A DNA stretch of 15,107 bases from Accumulibacter sp. (lineage in GTDB: Bacteria > Pseudomonadota > Gammaproteobacteria > Burkholderiales > Rhodocyclaceae), in contig JAISNE010000254.1 in the NCBI GenBank assembly GCA_031276375.1, positions 1-15,107 on the forward strand. The letters are read 5' to 3'. How positions within the stretch are numbered: position 1 is the first letter of the stretch; each line of letters opens with the position of its first letter. The notes under the pieces are model-generated. The model ran no database searches. It was not told where the DNA came from and was given only the letters and a program-made list of their open reading frames with translations. The position numbers and the translations under genes were made by a program. This document shows positions 7,068-15,107 of this stretch, piece by piece.

Positions 7068-8177
7068 TCACTTCCAGATATTCCAGGGCGACAGCATCCA
7101 GCACGCGACGACCGCCAGCCAGATCAGGCAAACCGGGATGAGCGCCTTCCAGCCGAGGCGCATGACCTGATCGTAGCGATAGCGCGGGAAAGTGGCGCGC
7201 ACCCAGTAAAACAGCACCAATACGCCGAGTATCTTGAGCAGCAGCCAGAGAAAGCTGTCGGGCAGGAAGGACACCGGCGACAGCCAGCCTCCCAGGAACA
7301 GCAGGCTGACCAGCGTGCAGCCCATCAGCATCGCGGTGTATTCGGCCAACTGGAATACCGCGAAGGCCATTCCGGAATACTCGACATGGTAGCCGATGAT
7401 TTCCGACTCGCCTTCGGTCAGGTCGAACGGAGAACGGTTGCACTCGGCAAAAACCGATATGACGTATACGACGAAGATGGGCAGGAGCGGCAGCCAGTTC
7501 CACGACAGGAATTTCAATCCCATCCCGGCGAACAGCCCGCGGCCCTGCCCCTGGACGATATCCACCAGATTGAGGCTGTTCGAGACCATCAGCACGACCA
7601 CCAGGGCCAGACCCATCGGGACTTCGTAGGAAATCATCTGCGCCGCGGAACGCATGCCGCCAAAAAAGGCGTATTTGGAGTTCGGCGCCCAACCGGAGAG
7701 GATGATTCCATAAACCCCCACCGAGGTCACCGACATCACGAACAGCAGACTGGCGTTGACGTTGGCCAGCACGAGAAAATCGCTGAACGGAATCACCGCC
7801 CAGGCGAGCAACGCCGGCGCGAAGGAAAAGAGCGGCGCGAGCAGATAGACTCCCTTGTCCGCGTGGGCGGGGATGATGACTTCCTTGAGCAGGACCTTGA
7901 CGCCGTCGGCCACCGGCTGCAAAAGCCCCCACGGCCCCACGCGGTTCGGCCCGACGCGCACCTGGATCCAGCCGATGACCTTGCGCTCGGCGTATGTCGC
8001 GTAAGCCACCGCGCCCAGCAGGGGCGCGACGATGAGCATCGCCTTGATTACCGTCCACGCGACGGTGACGATATCCGGCCAGAGACTCCCGAAGATTCCC
8101 TCGCCGAACCGCATCAGCCAGTCCACTAACGGCATCAGGAAGCCTGGCAGCAATAGTTGAAGCGTCTCGACCATCAT
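7068..8177 (-). CDS. nuoH: NADH-quinone oxidoreductase subunit H
   Basis: Membrane subunit (mitochondrial ND1 homologue) that forms the quinone tunnel with NuoB and NuoD, 369 residues, about eight helices. The diagnostic [20 protein letters not shown] block is at 63-82. The second conserved cytosolic loop is at 244-269 ([17 protein letters not shown], then [10 protein letters not shown]), with the acidic residues E245, D252, E255, E257, E259 and E266 of the charged entry path to the membrane arm. In this loop one residue seems to be missing between ESE and GYH compared with the versions I remember (ESEIVAGFHVEY in many bacteria). The ATG at 8177 overlaps the nuoG stop by four bases (ATGA), with GGAG upstream, so translation is coupled to nuoG. 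The ATG at 8174 is an alternative. Confidence 0.97.
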   Translation of the reverse strand: MMVETLQLLLPGFLMPLVDWLMRFGEGIFGSLWPDIVTVAWTVIKAMLIVAPLLGAVAYATYAERKVIGWIQVRVGPNRVGPWGLLQPVADGVKVLLKEVIIPAHADKGVYLLAPLFSFAPALLAWAVIPFSDFLVLANVNASLLFVMSVTSVGVYGIILSGWAPNSKYAFFGGMRSAAQMISYEVPMGLALVVVLMVSNSLNLVDIVQGQGRGLFAGMGLKFLSWNWLPLLPIFVVYVISVFAECNRSPFDLTEGESEIIGYHVEYSGMAFAVFQLAEYTAMLMGCTLVSLLFLGGWLSPVSFLPDSFLWLLLKILGVLVLFYWVRATFPRYRYDQVMRLGWKALIPVCLIWLAVVACWMLSPWNIWK

Positions 8178-10510
8178 GCGCGCTCCACGTTGATTGATCC
8201 GAACATCTCACCCAGCGCGGCGGTCGCCGCATGAGCCGCGGCGACCCGGACGCAGTCCGGAGGCACCTTGGCGTCGGCGCGGGCCGCCAGAACGGCTTCC
8301 CCCTGCCCCTGCCGCACTCTTACCCGCGCTTCGGCGTCCAGCGCGAGCCGCTCGAACGTCGCCGGGTGAAGATACGCGACCGGCTCGGCCGCGTCCCGCG
8401 TCCGCCGCAACGCGGGCGCCCGGCGCGCCAGCGCGTCGGCGAAGTAGATCGGCACGTCGGCGATGCGCTCCAGCCCTCCGGCGGGCGCGGGCGCGACCGG
8501 AGCCAGGGGCAAGGCGATTCCGTTGTCCAGATTTTCGACGAACGAGGCGCCGGCGGGAATGAATTCATCGCGGACTTCTTCGCTCGATGCGTATTCGAAT
8601 CCGGGCAGCGCCAGCACGTTGCCAAGCACGCGCAGCACCTTCCAGCCCGGACGCGCGTCGCCCCGCGGACGGCACACGCCGTTGACGCTCTGCACGCGCC
8701 CCTCGGCGCTGATGTACGTGCCGGAGGTTTCGGCGAAGGCCGCCAACGGCAGGAGCACGTCCGCGTATTCCATCGCCGCCGCGCTCCGGAACGGCGTCAT
8801 CATCACCACCAGATCCGCCTGCCTGAGCGCGGCGACGGCTTCCTGGGGATTGGCGCAATCGAATTCCGCTTCGACACCCATCAGGAGATAGGCCCGGCGC
8901 GCCTGGACGAACATCTGGCGCGCGTCAAGCCCGTCCGTGGGCAGGGCGTCCGCGACATAGCCGCCGACGCTGTTGGCGGCTTCGCCGATGAACCCCAATG
9001 AAGCGCCGGTCAGCCTGGCCAGTTCGGCGCCCAGCGCGTGCAACTGTCCGGCCTGCTCGACCTGTTCGGCGACGTTGCCGAGGAAAATCGCCTTTTTCCC
9101 GCCTTCCGCCAGACTCCCGGCGATGGCTTTCGCCTGCTCGCACGGCTCGACCGCTTCAAGCCCGGCGGGAACCGCCGCTCCGCGCAGCGCCGCCGCGGCC
9201 TTGACCACGCCCGCCAGCGCGCCGGCCAGATTCCGCGGCGCGACGGTGATCTGCGCGGAGAGATCGATCAGCGAATCGTCGCCGCTCACCGAGATGACGC
9301 TTATCTTGCCGCCTTTTTTGGCCACCTGACGCAGCCTTTGCGCGAACAGCGGATGATCCTTGCGCAGGAAACTGCCGACCACCACCGCGGCGTCCAGTTC
9401 CCCGATCTCGGCGATGCGCATTCCCAGCCAGGGCGTGCCGGCGCGTTTGCCGTCGCTGGAAAAATCGCGCCGGCGCGGACGGAAATCGACATTGCCGGAG
9501 CCCATGCCGCGCACGATTTTCCGCATGAGATAAAGTTCCTCGGCGGTCGAATGCGGCGACGCCAGCGCGGCGATCGACTCGGCGCCATGATCCCTGGCGA
9601 TGTCCTTCAGGGCATGGGCAAGGTAGTCGAGCGCCACATTCCATTCGACTTCGCGCAGGGCGCCGTCGACGCGGATCATCGGCTTTTGCAAACGCTCCTC
9701 CGAATTCAGGGCTTCGTATGAAAAACGATCCTTGTCGGAAATCCAGCATTCGTTGATTTCTTCATTTTCCCTGGGCAGCACGCGCAACACGCGATCGTTC
9801 TTCACCTGCACCGTCAGGTTCGTCCCCAGGCTGTCGTGGGGACTGACCGACTTGCGGCGCGACAATTCCCAGCTTCGCGCTAAATAGCGGAAAGGCTTGG
9901 AGGTCAACGCCCCCACCGGGCAAAGATCGATCATGTTACCGGAAAGCTCGGAATCGACGCTGCGCCCGACGAAGGTCTGGATCTCCGAATGCACGTTGCG
10001 GTTGGCCATGCCCAGTTCCATCACCCCGGCGATTTCCTGACCGAAGCGGACGCAGCGCGTGCAATGGATGCAGCGCGACATTTCCCGCATCGAGATCAGC
10101 GGCCCGACGTCCTTGTGCATGACGACATGCTTGGCTTCCCGGAAGCGCGACGCCGTTCCGCCGTAGCCCACCGCCAGATCCTGCAACTGGCATTCGCCGC
10201 CCTGGTCGCAGATCGGGCAGTCGAGCGGATGATTGATGAGCAGGAACTCCATCACCCCCTTTTGCGCCGCCACGGCCAGTTCGGAATGCGTGAATACCTT
10301 CATTCCGTTGGTCACCGGCGTGGCGCACGCGGGCAGCGGTTTCGGGGCTTTTTCGACCTGCACCAGGCACATCCGGCAGTTGGCCGCGATGGACAGCTTC
10401 TTGTGGTAGCAGAAATGCGGAATATAAGCGCCCACCGCCCGGGCCGCGTCCATGATCGTGCTGCCGGGAGGCACCTGAACCTGTTTGCCGTCAATCTCAA
10501 TATCTAGCAT
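8174..10510 (-). CDS. nuoG: NADH-quinone oxidoreductase subunit G, lacking the N7 cluster
   Basis: Large Fe-S subunit of the NADH module, 778 residues. The N-terminal ferredoxin domain holds the N1b [2Fe-2S] ligands C34, C45, C48 and C62. The N5 ligands are H94, C98, C101 and C107 ([14 protein letters not shown]), including the unusual histidine. The N4 ligands are C147, C150, C153 and C197. From about residue 210 a molybdopterin-oxidoreductase-like domain follows, which in complex I is structural and binds no molybdenum. The CxxCxxxC...C motif for cluster N7 of E. coli and Thermus is absent: 212-232 reads [20 protein letters not shown] with no Cys, leaving only C255. This matches mitochondrial and alpha/betaproteobacterial forms. 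The last 150 residues are Ala/Arg-rich and poorly conserved. The ATG at 10510 has AAGGCGG upstream and lies nine bases after nuoF. Confidence 0.97.
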   Translation of the reverse strand: MLDIEIDGKQVQVPPGSTIMDAARAVGAYIPHFCYHKKLSIAANCRMCLVQVEKAPKPLPACATPVTNGMKVFTHSELAVAAQKGVMEFLLINHPLDCPICDQGGECQLQDLAVGYGGTASRFREAKHVVMHKDVGPLISMREMSRCIHCTRCVRFGQEIAGVMELGMANRNVHSEIQTFVGRSVDSELSGNMIDLCPVGALTSKPFRYLARSWELSRRKSVSPHDSLGTNLTVQVKNDRVLRVLPRENEEINECWISDKDRFSYEALNSEERLQKPMIRVDGALREVEWNVALDYLAHALKDIARDHGAESIAALASPHSTAEELYLMRKIVRGMGSGNVDFRPRRRDFSSDGKRAGTPWLGMRIAEIGELDAAVVVGSFLRKDHPLFAQRLRQVAKKGGKISVISVSGDDSLIDLSAQITVAPRNLAGALAGVVKAAAALRGAAVPAGLEAVEPCEQAKAIAGSLAEGGKKAIFLGNVAEQVEQAGQLHALGAELARLTGASLGFIGEAANSVGGYVADALPTDGLDARQMFVQARRAYLLMGVEAEFDCANPQEAVAALRQADLVVMMTPFRSAAAMEYADVLLPLAAFAETSGTYISAEGRVQSVNGVCRPRGDARPGWKVLRVLGNVLALPGFEYASSEEVRDEFIPAGASFVENLDNGIALPLAPVAPAPAGGLERIADVPIYFADALARRAPALRRTRDAAEPVAYLHPATFERLALDAEARVRVRQGQGEAVLAARADAKVPPDCVRVAAAHAATAALGEMFGSINVERA

Positions 10511-10519
10511 ATCGCCGCC

Positions 10520-11848
10520 TTAAACCGTCGCCTTGAAGAACGTGCTGCCGGCGCGTTGCACTTCCGGCGGGACGAGACATTTCCCGTTTTCGATGTGGTA
10601 CTCGAATTCGTCCCGGAAATGCTTGAGGAAACCCTGCACCGGCATCGAGGCCGCGTCGCCCAGGGCGCAAACGGTCCGTCCCATGATGTTCGCCGTGATT
10701 CCGCGCAAGAGGTCCAGGTCCTCCGGGCGCCCCGCTCCGTGTTCGATCCGATGCACGATCGCGTACAGCCAGCCGGTACCTTCACGGCACGGCGTGCACT
10801 GGCCGCAGGATTCCTCGTGGTAGAAATACGACAGGCGCTCCAGCGCCTTGACCATGCAGGTCGTCTCGTCCATCACGATGACCGCGCCGGAGCCCAGCAT
10901 CGAGCCTGCCTTGCCGATGGCGTCATAGTCCATGGTGCAGGCCATGATTACTTCCGCCGGCAAGACCGGCGCGGACGATCCCCCCGGAATGCAGGCTTTC
11001 AGCTTGCGCCCGCCGCGCATGCCCCCGGCCATTTCGAGCAAGACGGGAAACGGCGTGCCGAGCGGGATTTCATAATTGCCCGGACGGTTGACGTGCCCGG
11101 AAACGGAGAACAACTTGGTGCCGGCGTTATTCGGTTTGCCGGCTTCGAGATAGGCCTCGGCGCCCATGTTCAGAACGAAGGGCACCGCGGCGAAGGTCTC
11201 GGTGTTGTTGATGGTGGTCGGTTTCCCGTAAAGGCCCACGCTCGCCGGGAACGGCGGCTTGAAACGCGGCTGCCCCTTCTTGCCCTCGATCGATTCGAGC
11301 AGCGCCGATTCCTCGCCGCAGATGTAGGCCCCGTAACCGTGGTGGGCAAACAGCTCGAAATCGAAACCCGACCCGAGGATGTTCTTGCCGACGAATCCGG
11401 CGGCGCGCGCCTCGTCAAGCGCCTCCTCGAAGCGTTTGTAGATATCCCAGATTTCCCCGTGGATGTAGTTGTAGCCGCGCGCCGCGCCCACCGCGTAGGC
11501 GGCGATGACCATGCCCTCGATCACCGCGTGCGGGTTGCCGCGCAGGATGTCGCGGTCCTTGAACGTCCCCGGCTCGCCTTCGTCGGTGTTGCAGACGATG
11601 TATTTGCCGTCCTTGAAGTCCTTTGGCATGAAGCTCCACTTCAGGCCGGTGGGAAAACCCGCGCCGCCCCGCCCACGCAGCCCCGATTTCTTGATCTCGC
11701 CGATGAGCTGGTCCGGGGAAATCCTTTCCTCGAAAATCCTTCCGAGGGCCTTGTAGCCGCCCCGCTTGACGTAGTCCTGCAAACGCCACGCGGCGCCGCC
11801 ATCCCAACCGACGGTCAGTATCGGGTTGAGCGCGCCGAGGATTGCCAT
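10520..11848 (-). CDS. nuoF: NADH-quinone oxidoreductase subunit F (NADH/FMN site)
   Basis: Flavoprotein where NADH is oxidised, at the tip of the hydrophilic arm, 442 residues (family 430-450). The nucleotide/FMN-binding glycine-rich block [16 protein letters not shown] lies at 56-71. It is followed by [14 protein letters not shown] (87-100) and by [16 protein letters not shown] (180-195). The [4Fe-4S] N3 ligands are C348, C351, C354 ([13 protein letters not shown]) and C394 (TVCALGD). The ATG at 11848 shares one base with the nuoE stop (TAATG) and has GGAGG ahead of it within nuoE, so the two partners are probably made by coupled translation. Sequence normal throughout. Confidence 0.98.
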   Translation of the reverse strand: MAILGALNPILTVGWDGGAAWRLQDYVKRGGYKALGRIFEERISPDQLIGEIKKSGLRGRGGAGFPTGLKWSFMPKDFKDGKYIVCNTDEGEPGTFKDRDILRGNPHAVIEGMVIAAYAVGAARGYNYIHGEIWDIYKRFEEALDEARAAGFVGKNILGSGFDFELFAHHGYGAYICGEESALLESIEGKKGQPRFKPPFPASVGLYGKPTTINNTETFAAVPFVLNMGAEAYLEAGKPNNAGTKLFSVSGHVNRPGNYEIPLGTPFPVLLEMAGGMRGGRKLKACIPGGSSAPVLPAEVIMACTMDYDAIGKAGSMLGSGAVIVMDETTCMVKALERLSYFYHEESCGQCTPCREGTGWLYAIVHRIEHGAGRPEDLDLLRGITANIMGRTVCALGDAASMPVQGFLKHFRDEFEYHIENGKCLVPPEVQRAGSTFFKATV

Positions 11849-12321
11849 TATTCGAGCTCCTCCAGCAGTTTATCGATTTCATCCGGCCGCATGCCGCCAC
11901 ACATGCGCCGATTGCTCACCAGCATGACCGGCGCGTCGCCGCAGGCGCCCATGCACTCGCCTTCCTTGAGCGTAAACCGTCCGTCCGGAGTCGTCTCGTT
12001 GAAACCGATGCCCAGTTTCTTCTTGAGGTATTCGGCGGCGTCGACGCCCCCCGACAGCATGCACGGCAGGTTGGTGCACACCGTCAGCTTGTGCCTGCCG
12101 ACCGGCTTGAGATCGTACATGTTGTAGAAACTCGCCACCTCGTAGGCCGCGATCGGCGGCATATCCAGGTAATTCGCCACGAACTCGATCGCCTCGCTCG
12201 GCAGCCAGCCCAGTTCTTCCTGCGCAATGGCCAGCGCCGCCATCACCGCGGACTGTTTCCGCCCGGCGGGATATTTGGCAATCTCGCGATCGATTTTCTG
12301 TATGGACTCTTTAGTCAACAT
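11848..12321 (-). CDS. nuoE: NADH-quinone oxidoreductase subunit E ([2Fe-2S] N1a)
   Basis: Thioredoxin-like [2Fe-2S] subunit of the NADH module, 157 residues, partner of NuoF. The four ligands of cluster N1a are C82, C87 (VCTNLPCML) and C123, C127 ([13 protein letters not shown]), with the family spacing C-x4-C-x35-C-x3-C. The N-terminal helical part contains [20 protein letters not shown], which is typical. The ATG at 12321 shares one base with the nuoD stop (TGATG). No good Shine-Dalgarno sequence is visible, so it probably depends on reinitiation after nuoD. Confidence 0.98.
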   Translation of the reverse strand: MLTKESIQKIDREIAKYPAGRKQSAVMAALAIAQEELGWLPSEAIEFVANYLDMPPIAAYEVASFYNMYDLKPVGRHKLTVCTNLPCMLSGGVDAAEYLKKKLGIGFNETTPDGRFTLKEGECMGACGDAPVMLVSNRRMCGGMRPDEIDKLLEELE

Positions 12322-13574
12322 CAGCGGTCTATCTCGCCAAAAATGATATCGATACTGCCGATAATGGCTACCACGTCGGCAATCATGTGGCCGCGCACCA
12401 GTTCATCGATGGCCGCCAGATGGGCGTAGGCGCCCGAACGGATCTTCAGCCGGTAAGGTTTGTTGGCGCCATCGGAAACGATATAGACGCCGAATTCCCC
12501 CTTGGGATTTTCGACGGCCGAATAGACCTGCCCTTCCGGGACGTGAATGCCTTCCGAACACAGCTTGAAATGGTGGATCAAGGCTTCCATGTTCGACTTC
12601 ATGCCGGCGCGGTGCGGCAGCGCCACCTTGTGGTTGTCGGAAATGACCGGCCCCGGATTGGCGCGCAGCCAATCGATGCATTGCCCGATGATGCGGTTCG
12701 ACTGGCGCATTTCGTTTACGCGCACGAGATAACGGTCGTAACAGTCGCCGGTCAGCCCGACCGGAATGTCGAAATCGAGACGGTCATAAACCGCGTAAGG
12801 CTGCTTCTTGCGCAGATCCCAGGCAAAACCGGAACCGCGCAGCATCACGCCGGTGCAGCCGAGCTGCAACGCGCGCTCGGGCGATACGACGCCGACATCG
12901 ACCAGGCGCTGCTTCCAGATACGGTTATCGGTGAGCAAGGTCTCGTAGTCGTCGATGATCTTCGGGAAGCGGTTGACGAAGTCCTGCAGAAAATCGAGGA
13001 GGCTTCCACTGCGGGCCTCGTTCAACTTTTTGAGCCTGGCGCCGTTCTTCCACTTCGATTCCTTGTATTGCGGCATGCTGTCCGGCAGGTCGCGGTAAAC
13101 CCCGCCGGGACGATAATACGCCGCGTGCCAGCGTGTTCCGGAAACCGCTTCATAACAATCGATCAGATCCTCGCGTTCCCGCACGGCGTACAGCATCATG
13201 GACATGGCGCCGACATCGAGGCCGTGCGAACCGATGAACAGCAGATGGCTCAGTATCCGGGTAATCTCGTCGAACATCACCCGGATGTATTGCGCGCGGA
13301 TCGGCGCCTCGATGCCCAGCATCCGCTCGACGGCCAGGCAATAGGCATGCTCGCTGCACATCATCGACATGTAGTCGAGCCGGTCCATGTAAGGCAGCGC
13401 CTGAATCCAGGTTTTCGTTTCCGCCAGCTTCTCGGTGGCCCGATGCAACATGCCGATGTGCGGATCGGCGCGCGTGACGACCTCGCCGTCGAGTTCGAGC
13501 ACCATGCGCAACACCCCGTGCGCCGCCGGATGCTGGGGGCCGAAATTGAGGGTGTAGTTCTGGATATCAGGCAT
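12321..13574 (-). CDS. nuoD: NADH-quinone oxidoreductase subunit D (49 kDa, quinone site)
   Basis: Hydrogenase-derived 49-kDa-type subunit forming the quinone headgroup site with NuoB, 417 residues, unfused to NuoC. H19 ([20 protein letters not shown]) and Y68 (DRLDYMSMM) correspond by 49-residue spacing to bovine H59 and Y108, which bind the quinone head. H150 lies in the conserved R-x-HAAY segment and corresponds to the histidine tuning cluster N2. Just before it this protein has Trp149 ([15 protein letters not shown]), where I remember Met in nearly all homologues. The C terminus DIIFGEIDR is canonical. The ATG at 13574 lies inside the end of nuoC (8-base overlap), with GGAAA upstream. Confidence 0.98.
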   Translation of the reverse strand: MPDIQNYTLNFGPQHPAAHGVLRMVLELDGEVVTRADPHIGMLHRATEKLAETKTWIQALPYMDRLDYMSMMCSEHAYCLAVERMLGIEAPIRAQYIRVMFDEITRILSHLLFIGSHGLDVGAMSMMLYAVREREDLIDCYEAVSGTRWHAAYYRPGGVYRDLPDSMPQYKESKWKNGARLKKLNEARSGSLLDFLQDFVNRFPKIIDDYETLLTDNRIWKQRLVDVGVVSPERALQLGCTGVMLRGSGFAWDLRKKQPYAVYDRLDFDIPVGLTGDCYDRYLVRVNEMRQSNRIIGQCIDWLRANPGPVISDNHKVALPHRAGMKSNMEALIHHFKLCSEGIHVPEGQVYSAVENPKGEFGVYIVSDGANKPYRLKIRSGAYAHLAAIDELVRGHMIADVVAIIGSIDIIFGEIDR

Positions 13575-14172
13575 TTTCCACGTTCCCGTAGTTCTTTTCC
13601 CGGACGGTCCGGGGGGTTATCTCGCGCGGCTCGATGGTCACGGGCTGATAAACGACGCGCTTCTGTTCCGGATCGTAGCGCATTTCGACATAACCGCTGA
13701 CCGGGAAATCCTTGCGGAAGGGATGCCCGATGAAGCCGTAATCGCACAGCAGGCGGCGCAGGTCGGCATGCCCCGGAAAAACGATCCCGAACAGGTCGAA
13801 CGCCTCCCGCTCGAACCAGTTGGCCGAACTCCACACGGAGACGACGGACGGCACCGCGGGAAAATCGTCATCGGGCGCGAAACAGCGGACACGCAAACGC
13901 CAGTTGTGAGTCACCGAAGTCAGGTGGCTCACCACGGCAAAACGCTTTCCCGTCCACCGGCCGTCGCCATGGGCCGAATAATCGACGCCGCAAAGATCGA
14001 TCAACTGTTCGAAACGGAGTTCCGGCTCATCGCGCAGATTCAGCATCAGCTCCGGATAGACGGCCACATCGACATCGACGGTAATCTCGCCAAAAGCCGT
14101 TTGCAACCCGGCGATCCGCTCCCCGAGATGCTTCTGCAAATTCTGGCTGAGCCGTTCAAGCTTGGCGGACAT
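13567..14172 (-). CDS. nuoC: NADH-quinone oxidoreductase subunit C (30 kDa)
   Basis: Hydrophilic 30-kDa-type subunit of the connecting module, no cofactor, 201 residues, the usual size for free-standing NuoC. The signature block is [20 protein letters not shown] (119-138) followed by [39 protein letters not shown] towards the C terminus is typical. It sits on NuoD in the assembled complex, and its last eight bases overlap nuoD, consistent with stoichiometric synthesis. The ATG at 14172 has only a weak GAAAG upstream and lies 18 bases after nuoB. Confidence 0.98.
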   Translation of the reverse strand: MSAKLERLSQNLQKHLGERIAGLQTAFGEITVDVDVAVYPELMLNLRDEPELRFEQLIDLCGVDYSAHGDGRWTGKRFAVVSHLTSVTHNWRLRVRCFAPDDDFPAVPSVVSVWSSANWFEREAFDLFGIVFPGHADLRRLLCDYGFIGHPFRKDFPVSGYVEMRYDPEQKRVVYQPVTIEPREITPRTVREKNYGNVENA

Positions 14173-14190
14173 GGCGTTCTTTCGGATGGA

Positions 14191-14667
14191 TTAACGGGCG
14201 ATGGTGCTGGTGCGGCGAATCTTGCTCTGCAATTGCAGGATGCCGTACAGCAGCGCCTCGGACGTGGGAGGACAGCCGGGAATATAGATATCGACCGGAA
14301 TGATGCGGTCGCAGCCGCGCACCACGGAATAGGAGTAATGATAGTAGCCGCCGCCATTCGCGCAGGAACCCATCGAAATGACCCAGCGCGGCTCGGGCAT
14401 CTGATCATAGACCTTTCTCAACGCCGGAGCCATCTTGTTGGTCAGCGTTCCCGCGACGATCATCACGTCGGAATGGCGCGGACTCGGGCGAAAGACGATA
14501 CCGAAACGGTCGAGGTCGTAACGCGAACAGCCCGTGTGGATCATCTCCATCGCGCAACAGGCCAGGCCGAAGGTCATCGGCCACATCGAGCCGGTGCGCA
14601 TGTAATTGATCAGCCTGTCGGCGTTCGTGGTGATAAAGCCTTCCTGGAGAATTCCCTCGATACCCAT
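14191..14667 (-). CDS. nuoB: NADH-quinone oxidoreductase subunit B (cluster N2)
   Basis: Carries the terminal [4Fe-4S] cluster N2 that reduces quinone, 158 residues. The ligands are the tandem C37-C38 (GLACCAMEM), C102 ([11 protein letters not shown]) and C132 ([11 protein letters not shown]). C47 and C119 are additional, non-ligand cysteines. The N-terminal stretch with [20 protein letters not shown] forms part of the quinone cavity. The C terminus [10 protein letters not shown] is betaproteobacteria-like. The ATG at 14667 lies seven bases after the nuoA stop. GGGAG is visible but 13 bases away, so the ribosome binding site is weak and coupling with nuoA is likely. Confidence 0.98.
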   Translation of the reverse strand: MGIEGILQEGFITTNADRLINYMRTGSMWPMTFGLACCAMEMIHTGCSRYDLDRFGIVFRPSPRHSDVMIVAGTLTNKMAPALRKVYDQMPEPRWVISMGSCANGGGYYHYSYSVVRGCDRIIPVDIYIPGCPPTSEALLYGILQLQSKIRRTSTIAR

Positions 14668-14674
14668 TCTTCAA

Positions 14675-15049
14675 TCACTCCCAATCCAGCGCGCCCCTGG
14701 CCCACGCGTAGACGTAGCCAACCACCAGAATCGCTATGAAAACCAGCATTTCCACGAAACCGAACCACTTCACCGAATCGGTCTGCACGATTTCATTGAA
14801 GATCGTCGCCCACGGCACCAGAAAGGCGACTTCCAGATCGAAGAGAATAAACAGGATCGAAATCAAGTAATAACGGACATCGAACTTCGTGCGCGCGCCA
14901 TCGAATGCCTCGAAGCCGCACTCGTAACGAGAGAGCTTCTCGCTGTTGGGACGATGGGGAGCGAGCACCAGCCCGGATATCACCGGCGCCGCCCCGAAAA
15001 CGATACTGATCAGAACGAAAATCAGCACCGGGAAATAGTTTTCCAGCAT
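14675..15049 (-). CDS. nuoA: NADH-quinone oxidoreductase subunit A
   Basis: First gene of the operon; small three-helix membrane subunit, mitochondrial ND3 homologue, 124 residues. The signature [20 protein letters not shown] (42-61) is the loop near the quinone entrance. C44 corresponds to the cysteine whose exposure reports the active/deactive transition in mammals. D71 and E73 ([12 protein letters not shown]) match E. coli D79 and E81. The start is ATG at 15049, with AAGGGG at 15061-15066, 11 bases upstream. The next gene, nuoB, is seven bases away. Confidence 0.98.
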   Translation of the reverse strand: MLENYFPVLIFVLISIVFGAAPVISGLVLAPHRPNSEKLSRYECGFEAFDGARTKFDVRYYLISILFILFDLEVAFLVPWATIFNEIVQTDSVKWFGFVEMLVFIAILVVGYVYAWARGALDWE

Positions 15050-15107
15050 GATCGATTACGCCCCTTGTTGTAAAACGAAGCCATCCTCACCGAATGACTA
15101 TCCCTGG
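15050..15107 (-). other. nuoA leader, promoter not identifiable
   Basis: The 58 bases left before the window edge contain the nuoA ribosome binding site (minus-strand AAGGGG at 15061-15066) and an AT-rich patch (TTTTAC, about 15069-15075), but no convincing promoter. I recall that related genomes carry secG and a tRNA-Leu gene just upstream, but nothing here can be assigned to either. The operon promoter is probably outside the window. Confidence 0.4.

Noticed and set aside
1..15107. Search for mobile elements, CRISPR arrays, tRNA or rRNA genes and phage genes
   Set aside because: None seen. Coding sequence covers nearly the whole window and every gap is accounted for; no tandem spacer-repeat pattern, transposase or tRNA-like cloverleaf was recognised.

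Overview
This window is almost entirely one operon, on the minus strand, encoding all 14 subunits of the proton-pumping NADH:quinone oxidoreductase (respiratory complex I, NDH-1). Read along the minus strand, from high to low coordinates, the order is nuoA-B-C-D-E-F-G-H-I-J-K-L-M-N. This is the canonical bacterial order. nuoC and nuoD are separate genes, not fused as in E. coli. At the low-coordinate end, the 5' part of a Nudix hydrolase gene of the ADP-ribose pyrophosphatase type runs off the window.

The organism is probably a betaproteobacterium, perhaps from the Rhodocyclales or Nitrosomonadales, though the genus cannot be fixed. The grounds are moderately high GC with strong third-position GC, a NuoG lacking the N7 iron-sulfur cluster ligands, 162-residue NuoI and 158-residue NuoB with wording I remember from betaproteobacteria, and a Nudix gene after nuoN. 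This rests on remembered family sequences, not on a search.

Layout. Positions 15050-15107 are a short leader with a Shine-Dalgarno sequence but no promoter that I can call. From 15049 to about 8174 lie nuoA, B, C and D (hydrophilic connecting and quinone-site subunits, plus membrane NuoA), then the NADH dehydrogenase module nuoE, F and G. From 8177 to 502 lie the membrane arm and its ferredoxin-like partner: nuoH, I, J, K, L, M and N. Genes overlap or are separated by 20 bases or less, except between nuoJ and nuoK, where 78 bases hold a strong GC-rich stem-loop. A Rho-independent terminator at 422-446 ends the operon. The Nudix gene starts only 41 bases beyond it.

How it works together: NuoE/F/G oxidise NADH at FMN and pass electrons along an iron-sulfur chain. 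NuoI and NuoB carry them to cluster N2, and quinone is reduced at the NuoB/D/H interface. NuoA/H/J/K and the antiporter-like NuoL/M/N move protons. Nearly all the catalytic and proton-path residues I could check are present, so the complex should be functional.

I found no undescribed system. The points worth a second look are the nuoJ-nuoK hairpin with the TTG start of nuoK, a Met-to-Trp change in NuoD next to the histidine near cluster N2, a one-residue deletion in a conserved NuoH loop, and the terminator/Nudix junction with its repeated stem arm.
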